Shown in pieces: positions 17,535-25,383 of a stretch of 64,000 nucleotides of DNA. The stretch is from positions 558,001-622,000 of the forward strand of contig CAVSIP010000003.1 in NCBI GenBank assembly GCA_963728075.1, read 5' to 3'. Every line of letters begins with the position of its first letter. Position 1 is the first letter of the stretch. Source of the DNA: CAVSIP01 sp963728075. Its GTDB lineage: Bacteria; Actinomycetota; Actinomycetes; JAFAQI01; DASSKL01. The translations under genes were made by a program, and so were the position numbers. Below the pieces are notes generated by a model. That model worked only from the letters and a program-made list of their open reading frames with translations. It had not been told where the DNA came from and searched no databases.

Positions 17535-18760
17535 GGGCCGAGCCGGTAGTCGTGGGGTTCGACGCGTGCGGTCTGGCCGCGGGGGCTGGTCCAGGTCACC
17601 GTGCCGTCGGGGCTGATGTGGGTGGTCCAGTGTCCGTGGGTCTTGGCGTTGTGCCAGTGCCGGCCGACGGGGTGCATCTCGGCCAGGCTGGTACGGCCGC
17701 CGTGCCGGTAGGGCAGGTCGTGGTCGCGGTCGCCGACGACGGCGGTGGTGGTGGAGCCGGGGCCGGTGAGGGTGGCGTAGCGGGCGGCGATGCTCGCGGC
17801 GAGCTGCGGGCTGGGTCGGTAGCGGCGCTGACCGTAGTCGAGCAGGTGACCGGTGAGCGGGTCGGTGACCAGCCGGCGCAGCGTCGCATCAGCGAGCAGG
17901 CCGCGGACCGCGCTGGCGGGCAGCGTGCCGAGGCCGGGGATCTCCCCGGGCTGGTCGGTCAGGCCGAGCACGGTGGGCAGGTCGACGGTGACGTTGACCG
18001 TGACCGGCCGGCCACCGGCACGTGGCCCGGACGGTGCGGTGAGGAACCGTTCGGCCCAGTCCACCAGGGCGGCGATCCGCAGCTGACCGAGGGTGCGCTC
18101 ATCCCCGGTGGCCTTGGCGCGGCGGGCGTAGGCGTCCATGCCCCGGTCGAGCACCGCCGCGTCGACCAGCGGCAGACCGGTGGCGACCAGGGTCGCGGTG
18201 CCGTCATCGTCACCGGCGACCCGCACGTCCCCGGCGGCCCGGGAGCACCGCTCCCGGACGGCGAGTGCGCCCGGGTCGACCCGGGCCACCGCTTTGCGGG
18301 CCAGGGTGCGGGTCTGCCCCGGTGACAGGCCCGCGCAGGCCTTGTCGACGACGAGCTCCTCCACCCGGGCCAGCAGCCCCACATCGCAGGCGGTGGTGGC
18401 TTCCACGATCGCCAGGACCTGCAGCCAGCCGAGCTCACCGCGGGTGAACGCCGCCACCGTGACCGGCAGTCGGGCGTGCAGGTGCCGGGCCGCGCCGACC
18501 AGCCGGGCCGCGGCCGGCGCGGAGACGTGCAACGCGACCGCGACCTCGCAGTCAGCGAAGTCAGCAGCCGCCCCGGTCGGCTCCGGGCCGGCGACCGCGG
18601 CGACGGTAGCGACCTTCGCCGCCGCCACCTGGGCTTCGAGCCGGCCCAGCGCGGCCAGCAGCCGTACCTGCGCCTCGTCCGACAGGCGGGCCGGGTCCAG
18701 ACCGGACAGCAGCTCGCCTGCCTCCCGGACCAGATCCAGCCCATCACCCGAGTCGAACAT
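17531..18760 (-). CDS. DUF222 (13E12 repeat type) HNH endonuclease-like protein with SOS-box promoter
   Basis: This 409-residue protein has the helical DUF222 region (residues about 1-290, ending at the DPLTGHLLDYGQRRY block) and a C-terminal HNH-like domain. The latter keeps GDRDHDLPYRHGG and HWHNAKTHGHW, but the CxxxC-type zinc cysteines usual around the HNH core are replaced (TLTGPGS, VGRHWH). Related 13E12 genes in mycobacteria belong to the LexA regulon. Here a perfect LexA box (18753-18768) covers the start ATG at 18760, strongly favouring this start over an upstream one at 18868. A TATATT -10 box on the minus strand lies just before it. The gene is an accessory element between core genes; whether it still cuts DNA is uncertain. 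Confidence 0.85.
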   Translation of the reverse strand: MFDSGDGLDLVREAGELLSGLDPARLSDEAQVRLLAALGRLEAQVAAAKVATVAAVAGPEPTGAAADFADCEVAVALHVSAPAAARLVGAARHLHARLPVTVAAFTRGELGWLQVLAIVEATTACDVGLLARVEELVVDKACAGLSPGQTRTLARKAVARVDPGALAVRERCSRAAGDVRVAGDDDGTATLVATGLPLVDAAVLDRGMDAYARRAKATGDERTLGQLRIAALVDWAERFLTAPSGPRAGGRPVTVNVTVDLPTVLGLTDQPGEIPGLGTLPASAVRGLLADATLRRLVTDPLTGHLLDYGQRRYRPSPQLAASIAARYATLTGPGSTTTAVVGDRDHDLPYRHGGRTSLAEMHPVGRHWHNAKTHGHWTTHISPDGTVTWTSPRGQTARVEPHDYRLGP

Positions 18761-18768
18761 ACGTTCGA
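18753..18768. promoter_or_regulatory. LexA/SOS box overlapping the start codon of the HNH gene
   Basis: TCGAACATACGTTCGA is a perfect match to the actinobacterial LexA operator TCGAAC-N4-GTTCGA. The start ATG (18760-18758) lies inside it, so LexA would block initiation directly. Confidence 0.85.
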
Positions 18769-18800
18769 ATATATCCCTTATGCCCGGCACGTGCAAGAGG

Positions 18801-19172
18801 TCAGGACGGTGGGGATATCGCCAGATCTCCAGGCTCCCAGCGGACGATCGACGGTGCCTCCGCGTCACTGTTGTCGATCACGATGTGCGCGGCCTGCGCC
18901 GGCGATGCGTCCGCGCGGTAGCGGGCCTGGCCGGGCAGGTAGCGGTGCCGGTACCGCTCGAGAACGGTGTCGGTGGACCCGAACCGTGCGACGTCGCGCG
19001 CCAGCGCCCGCTCGAGGGTCACCGCCTCGCTGACGTGCACGTACACGCGGAGGGTCCACCGGTCGCGCAGCTCCGGCCGGAGCAGGAACACTCCGTCCAC
19101 GAGCAGCACGGCGTCCGGCGCGACTGTGACCGGCTCGGCGCCGAGGGGCGTCTGCACGGTCGACTCTCCGGG
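18801..19172 (-). pseudogene. Uridine kinase-like protein, N-terminal half deleted
   Basis: The surviving part reads PDAVLLVDGVFLLRPELRDRW, then LRVYVHVSEAVTLERALARD and YLPGQARYRADASPAQAAHIVIDN. This matches the C-terminal half of actinobacterial uridine-kinase-like P-loop enzymes, with the Walker B-like LLVDG. The N-terminal part with the P-loop GxxGxGKS is absent. At about 19172 the sequence passes straight into a plus-strand acetyltransferase. A deletion of several hundred bases has removed this gene's start, the divergent intergenic region and the other gene's first residues. This could be a real deletion or an assembly join. Confidence 0.65.
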
Positions 19173-19174
19173 GG

Positions 19175-19500
19175 TTCGAGCCGCACGACCTGGACGGCGT
19201 CCTCCGGCTCTGCAGGGCGGAGGAGTGGCCATCGCTGCCTGGAGACCCGGCGCGGTCGTCGGGTTCGCCGAGATGCTGAGCGACGGCGAGCTGCAGGCGT
19301 ACCTGGCGAGCATGGTCGTCGACGCCGAGCGGCGCGGCGAGGGCATCGGCCGGCGGCTGGTCGAGGAGGTGCTGCGCCTGGCCGGCGGCGAGCGGGTCGA
19401 CCTGCTCAGCGAGGACGCGGCAGTCGGCTTCTACCGGTCGTTTCCGCACCGGGAGGCGCCCGGCTTCCGCCTCTACCCGCTCACCCCTCAGCGGCCGTGA
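19175..19500 (+). pseudogene. GNAT-family N-acetyltransferase remnant
   Basis: FEPHDLDGVLRLCRAEEWPSLPG at 19175-19243 is a typical GNAT opening without its first residues. GAVVGFAEML and ASMVVDAERRGEGIGRRLVE, the acetyl-CoA-binding motif A, follow in a different frame. The switch near 19245 lacks about 20 residues that relatives have between these blocks, so an internal deletion is likely as well as the 5' loss at 19172. The 3' part runs in frame to TGA 19498-19500 and just touches the convergent ABM gene. Substrate unknown. Confidence 0.65.
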
Positions 19501-19810
19501 ACGCGTTGGCCCGGACGACCGTCGCGACCTGGATCGTGTACGTCGCGTAGTACCGCTCGACGCCTGCGCGCTGGGCCGCGCGGTGCTCCGGGTGCGTGCG
19601 CCAGGCGTCGTGGCTCGCCTGGTCCGCGAAGGTCACGACGGTGACCCGCTCGCCGTCGTCCGCCGTGAACGTCTTGTGGTCGAGGTGGCCGGGCATCGTG
19701 CCCGCCAGCGCGCTCATCCGCTCGGCGTGCTCGTCGTACCCGCGGGCGTCCGGGCGCAGGCGCGAGCGGAAGACGGTGACGACCTGGCCGATCTCCGGTG
19801 CGATGCTCAC
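19481..19810 (-). CDS. Antibiotic-biosynthesis-monooxygenase (ABM) domain protein
   Basis: The 109-residue protein follows the dimeric alpha-beta ABM fold: VVTVFRSRLRPDARGYDEHAERM, then AGTMPGHLDHKTFTADDGERVTVVTFAD, then AWRTHPEHRAAQRAGVERYY. Such proteins include cofactor-free quinol monooxygenases and simple stress-type dimers. No substrate can be assigned. It lies downstream of the MerR gene on the same strand, nine bases away, so MerR may control it. Confidence 0.8.
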   Translation of the reverse strand: MSIAPEIGQVVTVFRSRLRPDARGYDEHAERMSALAGTMPGHLDHKTFTADDGERVTVVTFADQASHDAWRTHPEHRAAQRAGVERYYATYTIQVATVVRANAFTAAEG

Positions 19811-19819
19811 GGGCGGACG

Positions 19820-20161
19820 CTACTGCGCGAGGTGCAGCAGGCGTCGTGCCTTCTGCGACTCGAAGTCCAGCGCCTCGATCGGCGTGGGTGCGACCCGCTG
19901 GGCGAGGACGCCCAGGCGGCGTACGTCGGCCGCGGCGTCCGGGTCGGTGAACATGCGCAGCGCGAAGGCGAGCGCCTTCGGGGTCACGTCGTAGCGGTCC
20001 TCCAGCGCGCCCGCGTAGGCCGCGGCGGCCAGCTCGCGGTCGCCGTACGCCCGCCGGTTCCCGCTGGGACGCCCTGGCGCCAGCAGCCCCAGGGCCTCCC
20101 GGTAGCGCAGCATGCGCGGGGTGGTCCCCAGCCGGCGCGCCGCCGCTCCGATCGACTCCAC
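19820..20161 (-). CDS. MerR-family transcriptional regulator (short)
   Basis: The 113-residue protein has the winged helix-turn-helix: SIGAAARRLGTTPRMLRYREALGLL, then PSGNRRAYGDRELAAAAYAGAL. The tail is shorter than in metal-sensing MerR proteins and has no Cys cluster, so its signal is unknown. GTG 20161 is preceded by TATCGT 6 nt upstream, a leaderless layout. A 16-bp dyad fills the -35/-10 spacer. It is divergent from ahcY and co-directional with the ABM gene. Confidence 0.85.
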   Translation of the reverse strand: MESIGAAARRLGTTPRMLRYREALGLLAPGRPSGNRRAYGDRELAAAAYAGALEDRYDVTPKALAFALRMFTDPDAAADVRRLGVLAQRVAPTPIEALDFESQKARRLLHLAQ

Positions 20162-20167
20162 TGGACG

Positions 20168-20204
20168 ACGATACCTGACAAATAATTGTCAGATCAATTT
20201 GACA
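20168..20204 (-). promoter_or_regulatory. MerR-type promoter/operator between merR-like gene and ahcY
   Basis: On the minus strand TTGATC and TATCGT are 18 bp apart, and the spacer holds the dyad TGACAATTATTTGTCA (20191-20176). The plus strand reads TGACAA-ATAA-TTGTCA. An overlapping inverted pair TGTCA/TGACA (20187-20191 and 20200-20204) lies on the ahcY side. The stretch is AT-rich against a very GC-rich background, and a dyad in the spacer is where MerR proteins bind. Confidence 0.65.
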
Positions 20205-20261
20205 TGCTTCCCGCCCGGCCGGGATGGTGGTCCGGAACCCGACGAAGACTGGAGTCACCGC

Positions 20262-21533
20262 ATGGCCGAGATGCCGAAGCACGACGTCGCCGACCTTGGG
20301 CTTGCCGACCAAGGCAAGCTGCGCATCGAGTGGGCCGAGCGGGCGATGCCCGTGCTGGCGCAGATCAAGGAGCGCTTCGCGCAGGAGCGCCCGTTCGAGG
20401 GCGTGCGCATCGCCGCCTGCATGCACGTCACGACCGAGACCGCGAACCTCGCCCGCGCCCTGCAGGCCGGCGGCGCCGAGGTGCACCTGTGCGCGTCGAA
20501 CCCGCTGTCCACTCAGGACGACACCGCGGCCGCGCTCGTCGCGCACTACGGCATCAGCGTCTACGCGCGCAACGGCGTGGACCGCGACGGCTACTACGCC
20601 CACATCAACGCCGCGCTGGACTGCGCACCCCAGTTCGTCATGGACGACGGCTGCGACCTCGTCAACACGCTGCACGGGGACCGCACGGACGTCCTCGACA
20701 CGGTGCAGGGCGGCTGCGAGGAGACCACGACCGGGGTCATCCGGCTGCGCCAGATGACCGCCGCGGGCGTGTTGAAGTTCCCGATGGTGGCGGTGAACGA
20801 CACCGACACCAAGCACATGTTCGACAACCGGTACGGCACCGGCCAGTCGACGCTCGACGCGGTGTTCCGCGCCACCAACTTCCTGCTCGCCGGCCGGACC
20901 GTCGTCGTCGCCGGCTACGGCTACTGCGGCAAGGGTGTCGCGCAGCGCGCCGCAGGGATGGGCGCCAACGTCATCGTCACCGAGATCGACCCGACCAAGG
21001 CGCTCGACGCGACCATGCAGGGCCACCGGGTGATGCCGATGGCGGAGGCCGCCAGGCTCGGCGACGTCTTCCTCACCGTCACCGGCAACCGGGACGTGCT
21101 GCGCGAGGAGCACTTCGCGGTGATGAAGGACGGCGCGATCCTCGCCAACTCCGGCCACTTCGACATCGAGATCGACGTCAAGGCGCTGGAGCGGCTGGCC
21201 ACGGGCAAGCGGGCGAAGATCCGCCACCAGACCGACGAGTACCTCATGGCGGACGGTCGCCGGCTGCTCCTGCTCGCCGAGGGCCGGCTGGTGAACCTCG
21301 GCGCCGCCGAGGGCCACCCGGCGGCGGTCATGGACATGTCCTTCGCCGACCAGGCGCTCACCGCCGAGTGGCTCAAGCAGAACGCCAAGGCGCTCGAGCC
21401 CGACGTCTACGACGTGCCGGTCGAGATCGACAAGCAGGTCGCCCAGCTCAAGCTCGCCTCGATGGGCGTGCAGGTCGACGTGCTGACCCCCGAGCAGGAG
21501 GAGTACCTCAACTCCTGGGAGCACGGCAGCTGA
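20262..21533 (+). CDS. ahcY: S-adenosylhomocysteine hydrolase (short form)
   Basis: AhcY splits S-adenosylhomocysteine into adenosine and homocysteine, removing the product inhibitor of methyltransferases. The 423-residue protein shows ACMHVTTETANLARAL near the N-terminus, the DDGCDLV and NDTDTKHMFDNRYGTGQS substrate blocks, and the NAD-binding GYGYCGKG near residue 220. It ends as in the roughly 420-residue archaeal/Thermotoga-type enzymes, without the extra segment of the 480-residue form. ATG 20262 has GGAG upstream. The gene begins a likely three-gene unit with a hypothetical protein and mtnA. Confidence 0.95.
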   Translation: MAEMPKHDVADLGLADQGKLRIEWAERAMPVLAQIKERFAQERPFEGVRIAACMHVTTETANLARALQAGGAEVHLCASNPLSTQDDTAAALVAHYGISVYARNGVDRDGYYAHINAALDCAPQFVMDDGCDLVNTLHGDRTDVLDTVQGGCEETTTGVIRLRQMTAAGVLKFPMVAVNDTDTKHMFDNRYGTGQSTLDAVFRATNFLLAGRTVVVAGYGYCGKGVAQRAAGMGANVIVTEIDPTKALDATMQGHRVMPMAEAARLGDVFLTVTGNRDVLREEHFAVMKDGAILANSGHFDIEIDVKALERLATGKRAKIRHQTDEYLMADGRRLLLLAEGRLVNLGAAEGHPAAVMDMSFADQALTAEWLKQNAKALEPDVYDVPVEIDKQVAQLKLASMGVQVDVLTPEQEEYLNSWEHGS

Positions 21534-21536
21534 CCC

Positions 21537-22067
21537 GTGCCCCGAGGGGTCTACGAGTTCGCTGACGGGGCCGCCGAGCGCTTCAGCTGCGCCGGCGGCC
21601 CCGCTGGCTGGCGCTACGTCTCCGACCGCGTCGACCTCGTCTGCGACTCCGGCTGGCGGCAGATCCGGGTGGCCGTGCCCGGCGGCCTGCGCGGTGGGGT
21701 GGCGGGCCGCGAGGTGCTCTGGGTACGCGACGGCGTCGAGCGCGCCGACACCGCGGCCGGGTTCGCCGGCGACTCGCCCGCGTACGCCGTGGCCACGGCG
21801 CGCATGCTCCGCCTCGCGGCGGGGGACTCCGTGCGCCTGCACCGCCTCGATGTGAGCACCGGCCTGACGCGGACCGAGGCCTGGACCCTCGCCGAGGTGA
21901 CCTGGCACGACGAGCTGCCGGTCGAGCACTACGACGTCATGGACGTCGGCAGCGGGGAGCGGGCCGACTGGCACGTGGCCGGTGACGTGCTGCTCGCCGG
22001 CCCCGATGTCGAGCTCGCGGAGCTCGACGGACCGCCGGACCTCTCCGGCGTCACACTGGAGCCGTGA
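21537..22067 (+). CDS. Conserved hypothetical protein between ahcY and mtnA
   Basis: I do not recognise a family. The 176-residue protein is soluble-looking, with alternating beta segments (GWRYVSDRVDLVCDSGWRQI, VLWVRDGVERADT, HVAGDVLLAGPDVEL) and no cysteine clusters, P-loop or signal peptide. It starts at GTG 21537, three bases after the ahcY stop, and its TGA overlaps the mtnA GTG. This tight arrangement suggests a role in the same methylthio/adenosine salvage unit, but that is only inferred from position. Confidence 0.7.
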   Translation: MPRGVYEFADGAAERFSCAGGPAGWRYVSDRVDLVCDSGWRQIRVAVPGGLRGGVAGREVLWVRDGVERADTAAGFAGDSPAYAVATARMLRLAAGDSVRLHRLDVSTGLTRTEAWTLAEVTWHDELPVEHYDVMDVGSGERADWHVAGDVLLAGPDVELAELDGPPDLSGVTLEP

Positions 22068-23077
22068 GGCCGCTCGCCTGGCAGGACGACCCACCCGCGG
22101 TGGTGCTGCTCGACCAGACCGCGCTCCCGCACGAGGAGCGGGCGCTGGTCTGCGCCGGCGTCCCCGCGCTGGTCGACGCGATCCGCCGCCTGGCCGTGCG
22201 TGGCGCGCCACTGCTCGGCATCGCCGGCGCGTACGGGGTCGCGCTCGCCGCCGTCCGCGGCGACGACGTGGCGGCCGCTGCGGACGCGCTGGCGACTGCC
22301 CGTCCGACGGCGGTGAACCTCGCCGGTGGCGTGGCGGCCGCGCTGGCCGCGTACGAGCGCGGCGGGGCCGCGGCGGCGCTGGCGGAGGCGCGCCGGGTCG
22401 AGGCGGAGGACGCCGACGCCGCCGACCGCATCGCGCAGCACGGGCTCGCGCTCGTCCCGGACGGCGCGCGGATCCTGACGCACTGCAACACCGGGCGGCT
22501 GGTCTCGGGTGGCGTCGGGACCGCGCTGGGCATCGTGCTCGCCGCGCACCGGGCGGGCCGGCTGCGCCGGCTCTGGGTGGACGAGACCCGGCCGCTGCTG
22601 CAGGGTGCGCGGCTCACGGCGTACGAGGCGGCGGTGGGCGGGATGCCGTACGCCGTGCTCGCGGACAACGCTGCCGGCAGCCTGTTCGCCGCGGGGCTCG
22701 TCGACCTCGTCGTCGTCGGTGCCGACCGGATCGCTGCCGACGGCAGCGTGGCGAACAAGGTCGGCACGTACCCGCTGGCAGTCCTCGCCCACCACCATGG
22801 CGTGCCGTTCGTCGTGGCGGCCCCCCGCTCCACGATCGACCCCGCGACCCCGCGCGGGTCGGACATCGTCGTCGAGCAGCGCGACGGGGACGAGGTGACC
22901 GCGTACGCCGGACGTCCGGTCGCACCGGCGGGAAGCAAGGCGTACAACCCGGCGTTTGACATCACACCGGTACAACTGGTCACGGCGATCGTGACCGAGG
23001 ATGGTGTGGTGAGCCCGGTGAACCCCGACGCGCTCGCGCGCGTCCTCCCGGGTGACCCCCGGACGGTGGGACGATGA
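22064..23077 (+). CDS. mtnA: S-methyl-5-thioribose-1-phosphate isomerase
   Basis: MtnA converts methylthioribose-1-phosphate to methylthioribulose-1-phosphate in methionine salvage. The 337-residue protein carries RGAPLLGIAGAYG, ILTHCNTGRL (the catalytic Cys region), DETRPLLQGARLTAYE and GADRIAADGSVANKVGTY (the catalytic Asp region), in the family's order and spacing. The C-terminal KAYNPAFDITP block is also standard. The GTG start overlaps the previous stop. With ahcY upstream it covers recycling of both S-adenosylmethionine by-products. eIF2B-like paralogues are less likely given these motifs. Confidence 0.93.
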   Translation: MRPLAWQDDPPAVVLLDQTALPHEERALVCAGVPALVDAIRRLAVRGAPLLGIAGAYGVALAAVRGDDVAAAADALATARPTAVNLAGGVAAALAAYERGGAAAALAEARRVEAEDADAADRIAQHGLALVPDGARILTHCNTGRLVSGGVGTALGIVLAAHRAGRLRRLWVDETRPLLQGARLTAYEAAVGGMPYAVLADNAAGSLFAAGLVDLVVVGADRIAADGSVANKVGTYPLAVLAHHHGVPFVVAAPRSTIDPATPRGSDIVVEQRDGDEVTAYAGRPVAPAGSKAYNPAFDITPVQLVTAIVTEDGVVSPVNPDALARVLPGDPRTVGR

Positions 23078-23092
23078 CGGCATGAGGGAGCA

Positions 23093-23773
23093 GTGGTGAG
23101 AGGACGTGTCCTGGTCGTCGACGACGACCCTGCGCTCGCGGAGATGCTCGGAATCGTCCTGCGCAACGACGGGCTCGAGGCGTCGTTCGTCGCCGACGGC
23201 GACCGGGCGCTGCAGGTGTTCCGCGAGTTCAAGCCGGACGTCGTCCTGCTCGACGTGATGCTGCCCGGCAAGGACGGTATCGAGGTCTGCCGGGAGATCC
23301 GCGCCGAGTCGGGCACGCCGATCGTCATGCTCACCGCGCGCAGCGACACGGTCGACGTCGTGCTGGGCCTCGAGTCGGGTGCCGACGACTACGTGGTCAA
23401 GCCGTTCAAGCCCAAGGAGCTCGTCGCGCGCATCCGGGCCCGGCTGCGCCGCACGGACGACCCGATCCCCGAGTCGCTCACGATCGGCGACGTCGACATC
23501 GACGTCGCCGGCCATGCCGTCCGCCGGGGTGAGGGGCAGATCCCGCTGACCCCGCTGGAGTTCGACCTGCTCACCACGCTGGCGCGCAAGCCGCGCCAGG
23601 TGTTCACCCGTGAGCAGCTGCTCGAGCAGGTGTGGGGCTACAAGCACGCGGCGGACACCCGGCTGGTCAACGTGCACGTGCAGCGCCTGCGCTCGAAGGT
23701 CGAGCGCGATCCCGAGCACCCCGAGGTCGTGGTCACGGTGAGGGGAGTCGGCTACAAAGCCGGACCGCCGTGA
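23093..23773 (+). CDS. mtrA: Two-component response regulator MtrA
   Basis: MtrA is an OmpR-type regulator that coordinates cell-wall metabolism, division and development in actinobacteria. The 226-residue protein has the receiver acidic pair VVDDDP, the phospho-acceptor in VVLLDVMLPGKDG (about D54), the conserved Lys in VVKPFKPKEL, and a winged-helix C-terminal domain ending GVGYKAG. GTG 23093 or 23096 follows GAGGGAG. The stop overlaps the mtrB GTG by four bases, and lpqB follows, the standard mtrAB-lpqB operon. Confidence 0.97.
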   Translation: MVRGRVLVVDDDPALAEMLGIVLRNDGLEASFVADGDRALQVFREFKPDVVLLDVMLPGKDGIEVCREIRAESGTPIVMLTARSDTVDVVLGLESGADDYVVKPFKPKELVARIRARLRRTDDPIPESLTIGDVDIDVAGHAVRRGEGQIPLTPLEFDLLTTLARKPRQVFTREQLLEQVWGYKHAADTRLVNVHVQRLRSKVERDPEHPEVVVTVRGVGYKAGPP

Positions 23774-25383
23774 GGTCGTTGTCCAAGCGGGTCGTGACCC
23801 GGTGGCGCCGCTCCCTGCGGGTCCGCGTCGTCGCCACGACCCTCGTGCTCTCCGCCGTGGTCATGACGCTCACCGGCGTCGTCCTGCTGCAGCAGGTGAC
23901 CTCCGGTCTGCTCGACGCGAAGACCCGCTCGGCGCTGGCCGAGCTGTCCTCCGGACTGGTCAAGGCTCAGGCGCAGCTGTCCGCCGCGGACTCCGAAGGC
24001 GACGCGTCGAAGGCGCAGATCGTCGACGCGGTCGTCGACGACCTGCGCAACCGGGGCTCGACGAGCGGGCTGTACGACGTCGCGCTGCTGCCGACCGCGA
24101 CCGGCCAGAGCGGCCGGTGGACGGGTGACGTCGATCCCTCGTCCATCCCCGCCGGGCTGCGCAAGGCGGTCGCGGAGGAGAGCCAGCGTGCGTACGTCTA
24201 CGCCGACCTGCGCTACTCCGACGGGCACCGGGAGGCCGGGCTCGTGGCCGGGGCGCCGCTCGCCTACACCGGCGGGCCGCCGTACGAGCTGTACTACCTG
24301 TTCCCGCTGCGCCAGGAGCAGGACACCGTCGCGCTGGTGCGCCGTACGGTGCTGTTCGCCGGGGCCGCGCTCGTGCTGCTGCTCGCCGGCATCGCCGCGC
24401 TGGTCACCCGCCAGGTCGTGACCCCGGTGCGCCTCGCCGCACGCACGGCCGAGCGGCTGGCTGCGGGGCGGCTCGAGGAGCGGATGCGCGTCCAGGGCGA
24501 GGACGAGCTGGCCCGGCTGGGCACGTCGTTCAACCACATGGCGGAGACCCTGCAGAACCAGATCAGCCGGCTGGAGGACCTCTCCCGCGTGCAGCAGCGC
24601 TTCGTCTCCGACGTCTCCCACGAGCTGCGCACACCCCTGACGACGGTGCGGATGGCGGCCGACCTGCTGCACGAGGCCCGCGGCTCCTTCCCGCCCGAGG
24701 TGGCCCGCTCCGCAGAGCTCCTCCAGGCCGAGCTGGACCGCTTCGAGGTGCTGCTGGCGAACCTGCTGGAGATCAGCCGCCACGACGCCGGCGCCGTCGT
24801 CCTCGACCTCGAGCCGACCGACGTCCGGTCGGTGGTCGAGTCGGTGGCCGCCGGGGTGCACACCCTCGCCGAGGCGCGGGGCTGTGACCTGCGGCTGGAC
24901 CTGCCGGCCGCTCCCGTGGTCGCGGACATGGACCCGCGCCGGATCGAGCGGGTCCTGCGCAACCTGATCTCCAACGCCGTCGAGCACGGCGAGGGGCGCC
25001 CGGTGGAGCTGACCGTGCGGGCCGCGGACGGCGCCGTCGCCGTGGCGGTGCGCGACCACGGCGCGGGCCTGCGGCCGGGCGAGGCCGCGCTCGTGTTCAA
25101 CCGGTTCTGGCGCGCGGACCCTGCCCGCAACCGCAAGACGGGTGGCACCGGGCTGGGGCTGGCGATCGCGCTCGAGGACACCCGGCTGCACGGCGGCTGG
25201 CTGCAGGCCTGGGGGGAGCCCGGGCACGGTGCGGTGTTCCGCCTGACCCTGCCGATGCGGGCGGGGACCGTGCTGCGCCGCTCCCCGCTGGCGCTGGAGC
25301 CGCGGGACGCGATGCCGGCGCCGGCACCGCCGCCCGCGTCCCGGATCGGGGGAGTCACGGCGGGAGGTGCCTCCAGTGACTAG
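23770..25383 (+). CDS. mtrB: Sensor histidine kinase MtrB
   Basis: This 537-residue membrane kinase has a first transmembrane helix near residues 19-41, an extracytoplasmic sensor region, and a second helix near 193-213. A HAMP linker (VTPVRLAARTAERLAAGRLEE), the H-box SDVSHELRTPLT with the phospho-His near 283, and an HATPase domain (NLISNAVEHGEG, then GTGLGLAIA) complete it. It phosphorylates MtrA; in relatives LpqB modulates it from the outer face. GTG 23770 overlaps the mtrA stop, and the kinase stop overlaps lpqB. The frame is clean. Confidence 0.97.
   Translation: MRSLSKRVVTRWRRSLRVRVVATTLVLSAVVMTLTGVVLLQQVTSGLLDAKTRSALAELSSGLVKAQAQLSAADSEGDASKAQIVDAVVDDLRNRGSTSGLYDVALLPTATGQSGRWTGDVDPSSIPAGLRKAVAEESQRAYVYADLRYSDGHREAGLVAGAPLAYTGGPPYELYYLFPLRQEQDTVALVRRTVLFAGAALVLLLAGIAALVTRQVVTPVRLAARTAERLAAGRLEERMRVQGEDELARLGTSFNHMAETLQNQISRLEDLSRVQQRFVSDVSHELRTPLTTVRMAADLLHEARGSFPPEVARSAELLQAELDRFEVLLANLLEISRHDAGAVVLDLEPTDVRSVVESVAAGVHTLAEARGCDLRLDLPAAPVVADMDPRRIERVLRNLISNAVEHGEGRPVELTVRAADGAVAVAVRDHGAGLRPGEAALVFNRFWRADPARNRKTGGTGLGLAIALEDTRLHGGWLQAWGEPGHGAVFRLTLPMRAGTVLRRSPLALEPRDAMPAPAPPPASRIGGVTAGGASSD

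Noticed and set aside
17531..19500. Defence island or restriction system around the HNH gene
   Set aside because: No methylase, helicase or specificity gene accompanies it; neighbours are gene remnants, an ABM protein and a MerR regulator.
20162..20261. SAM or SAH riboswitch before ahcY
   Set aside because: The region is about 100 bases and is explained by the divergent promoter and dyad; no paired-stem arrangement of those riboswitches is visible.
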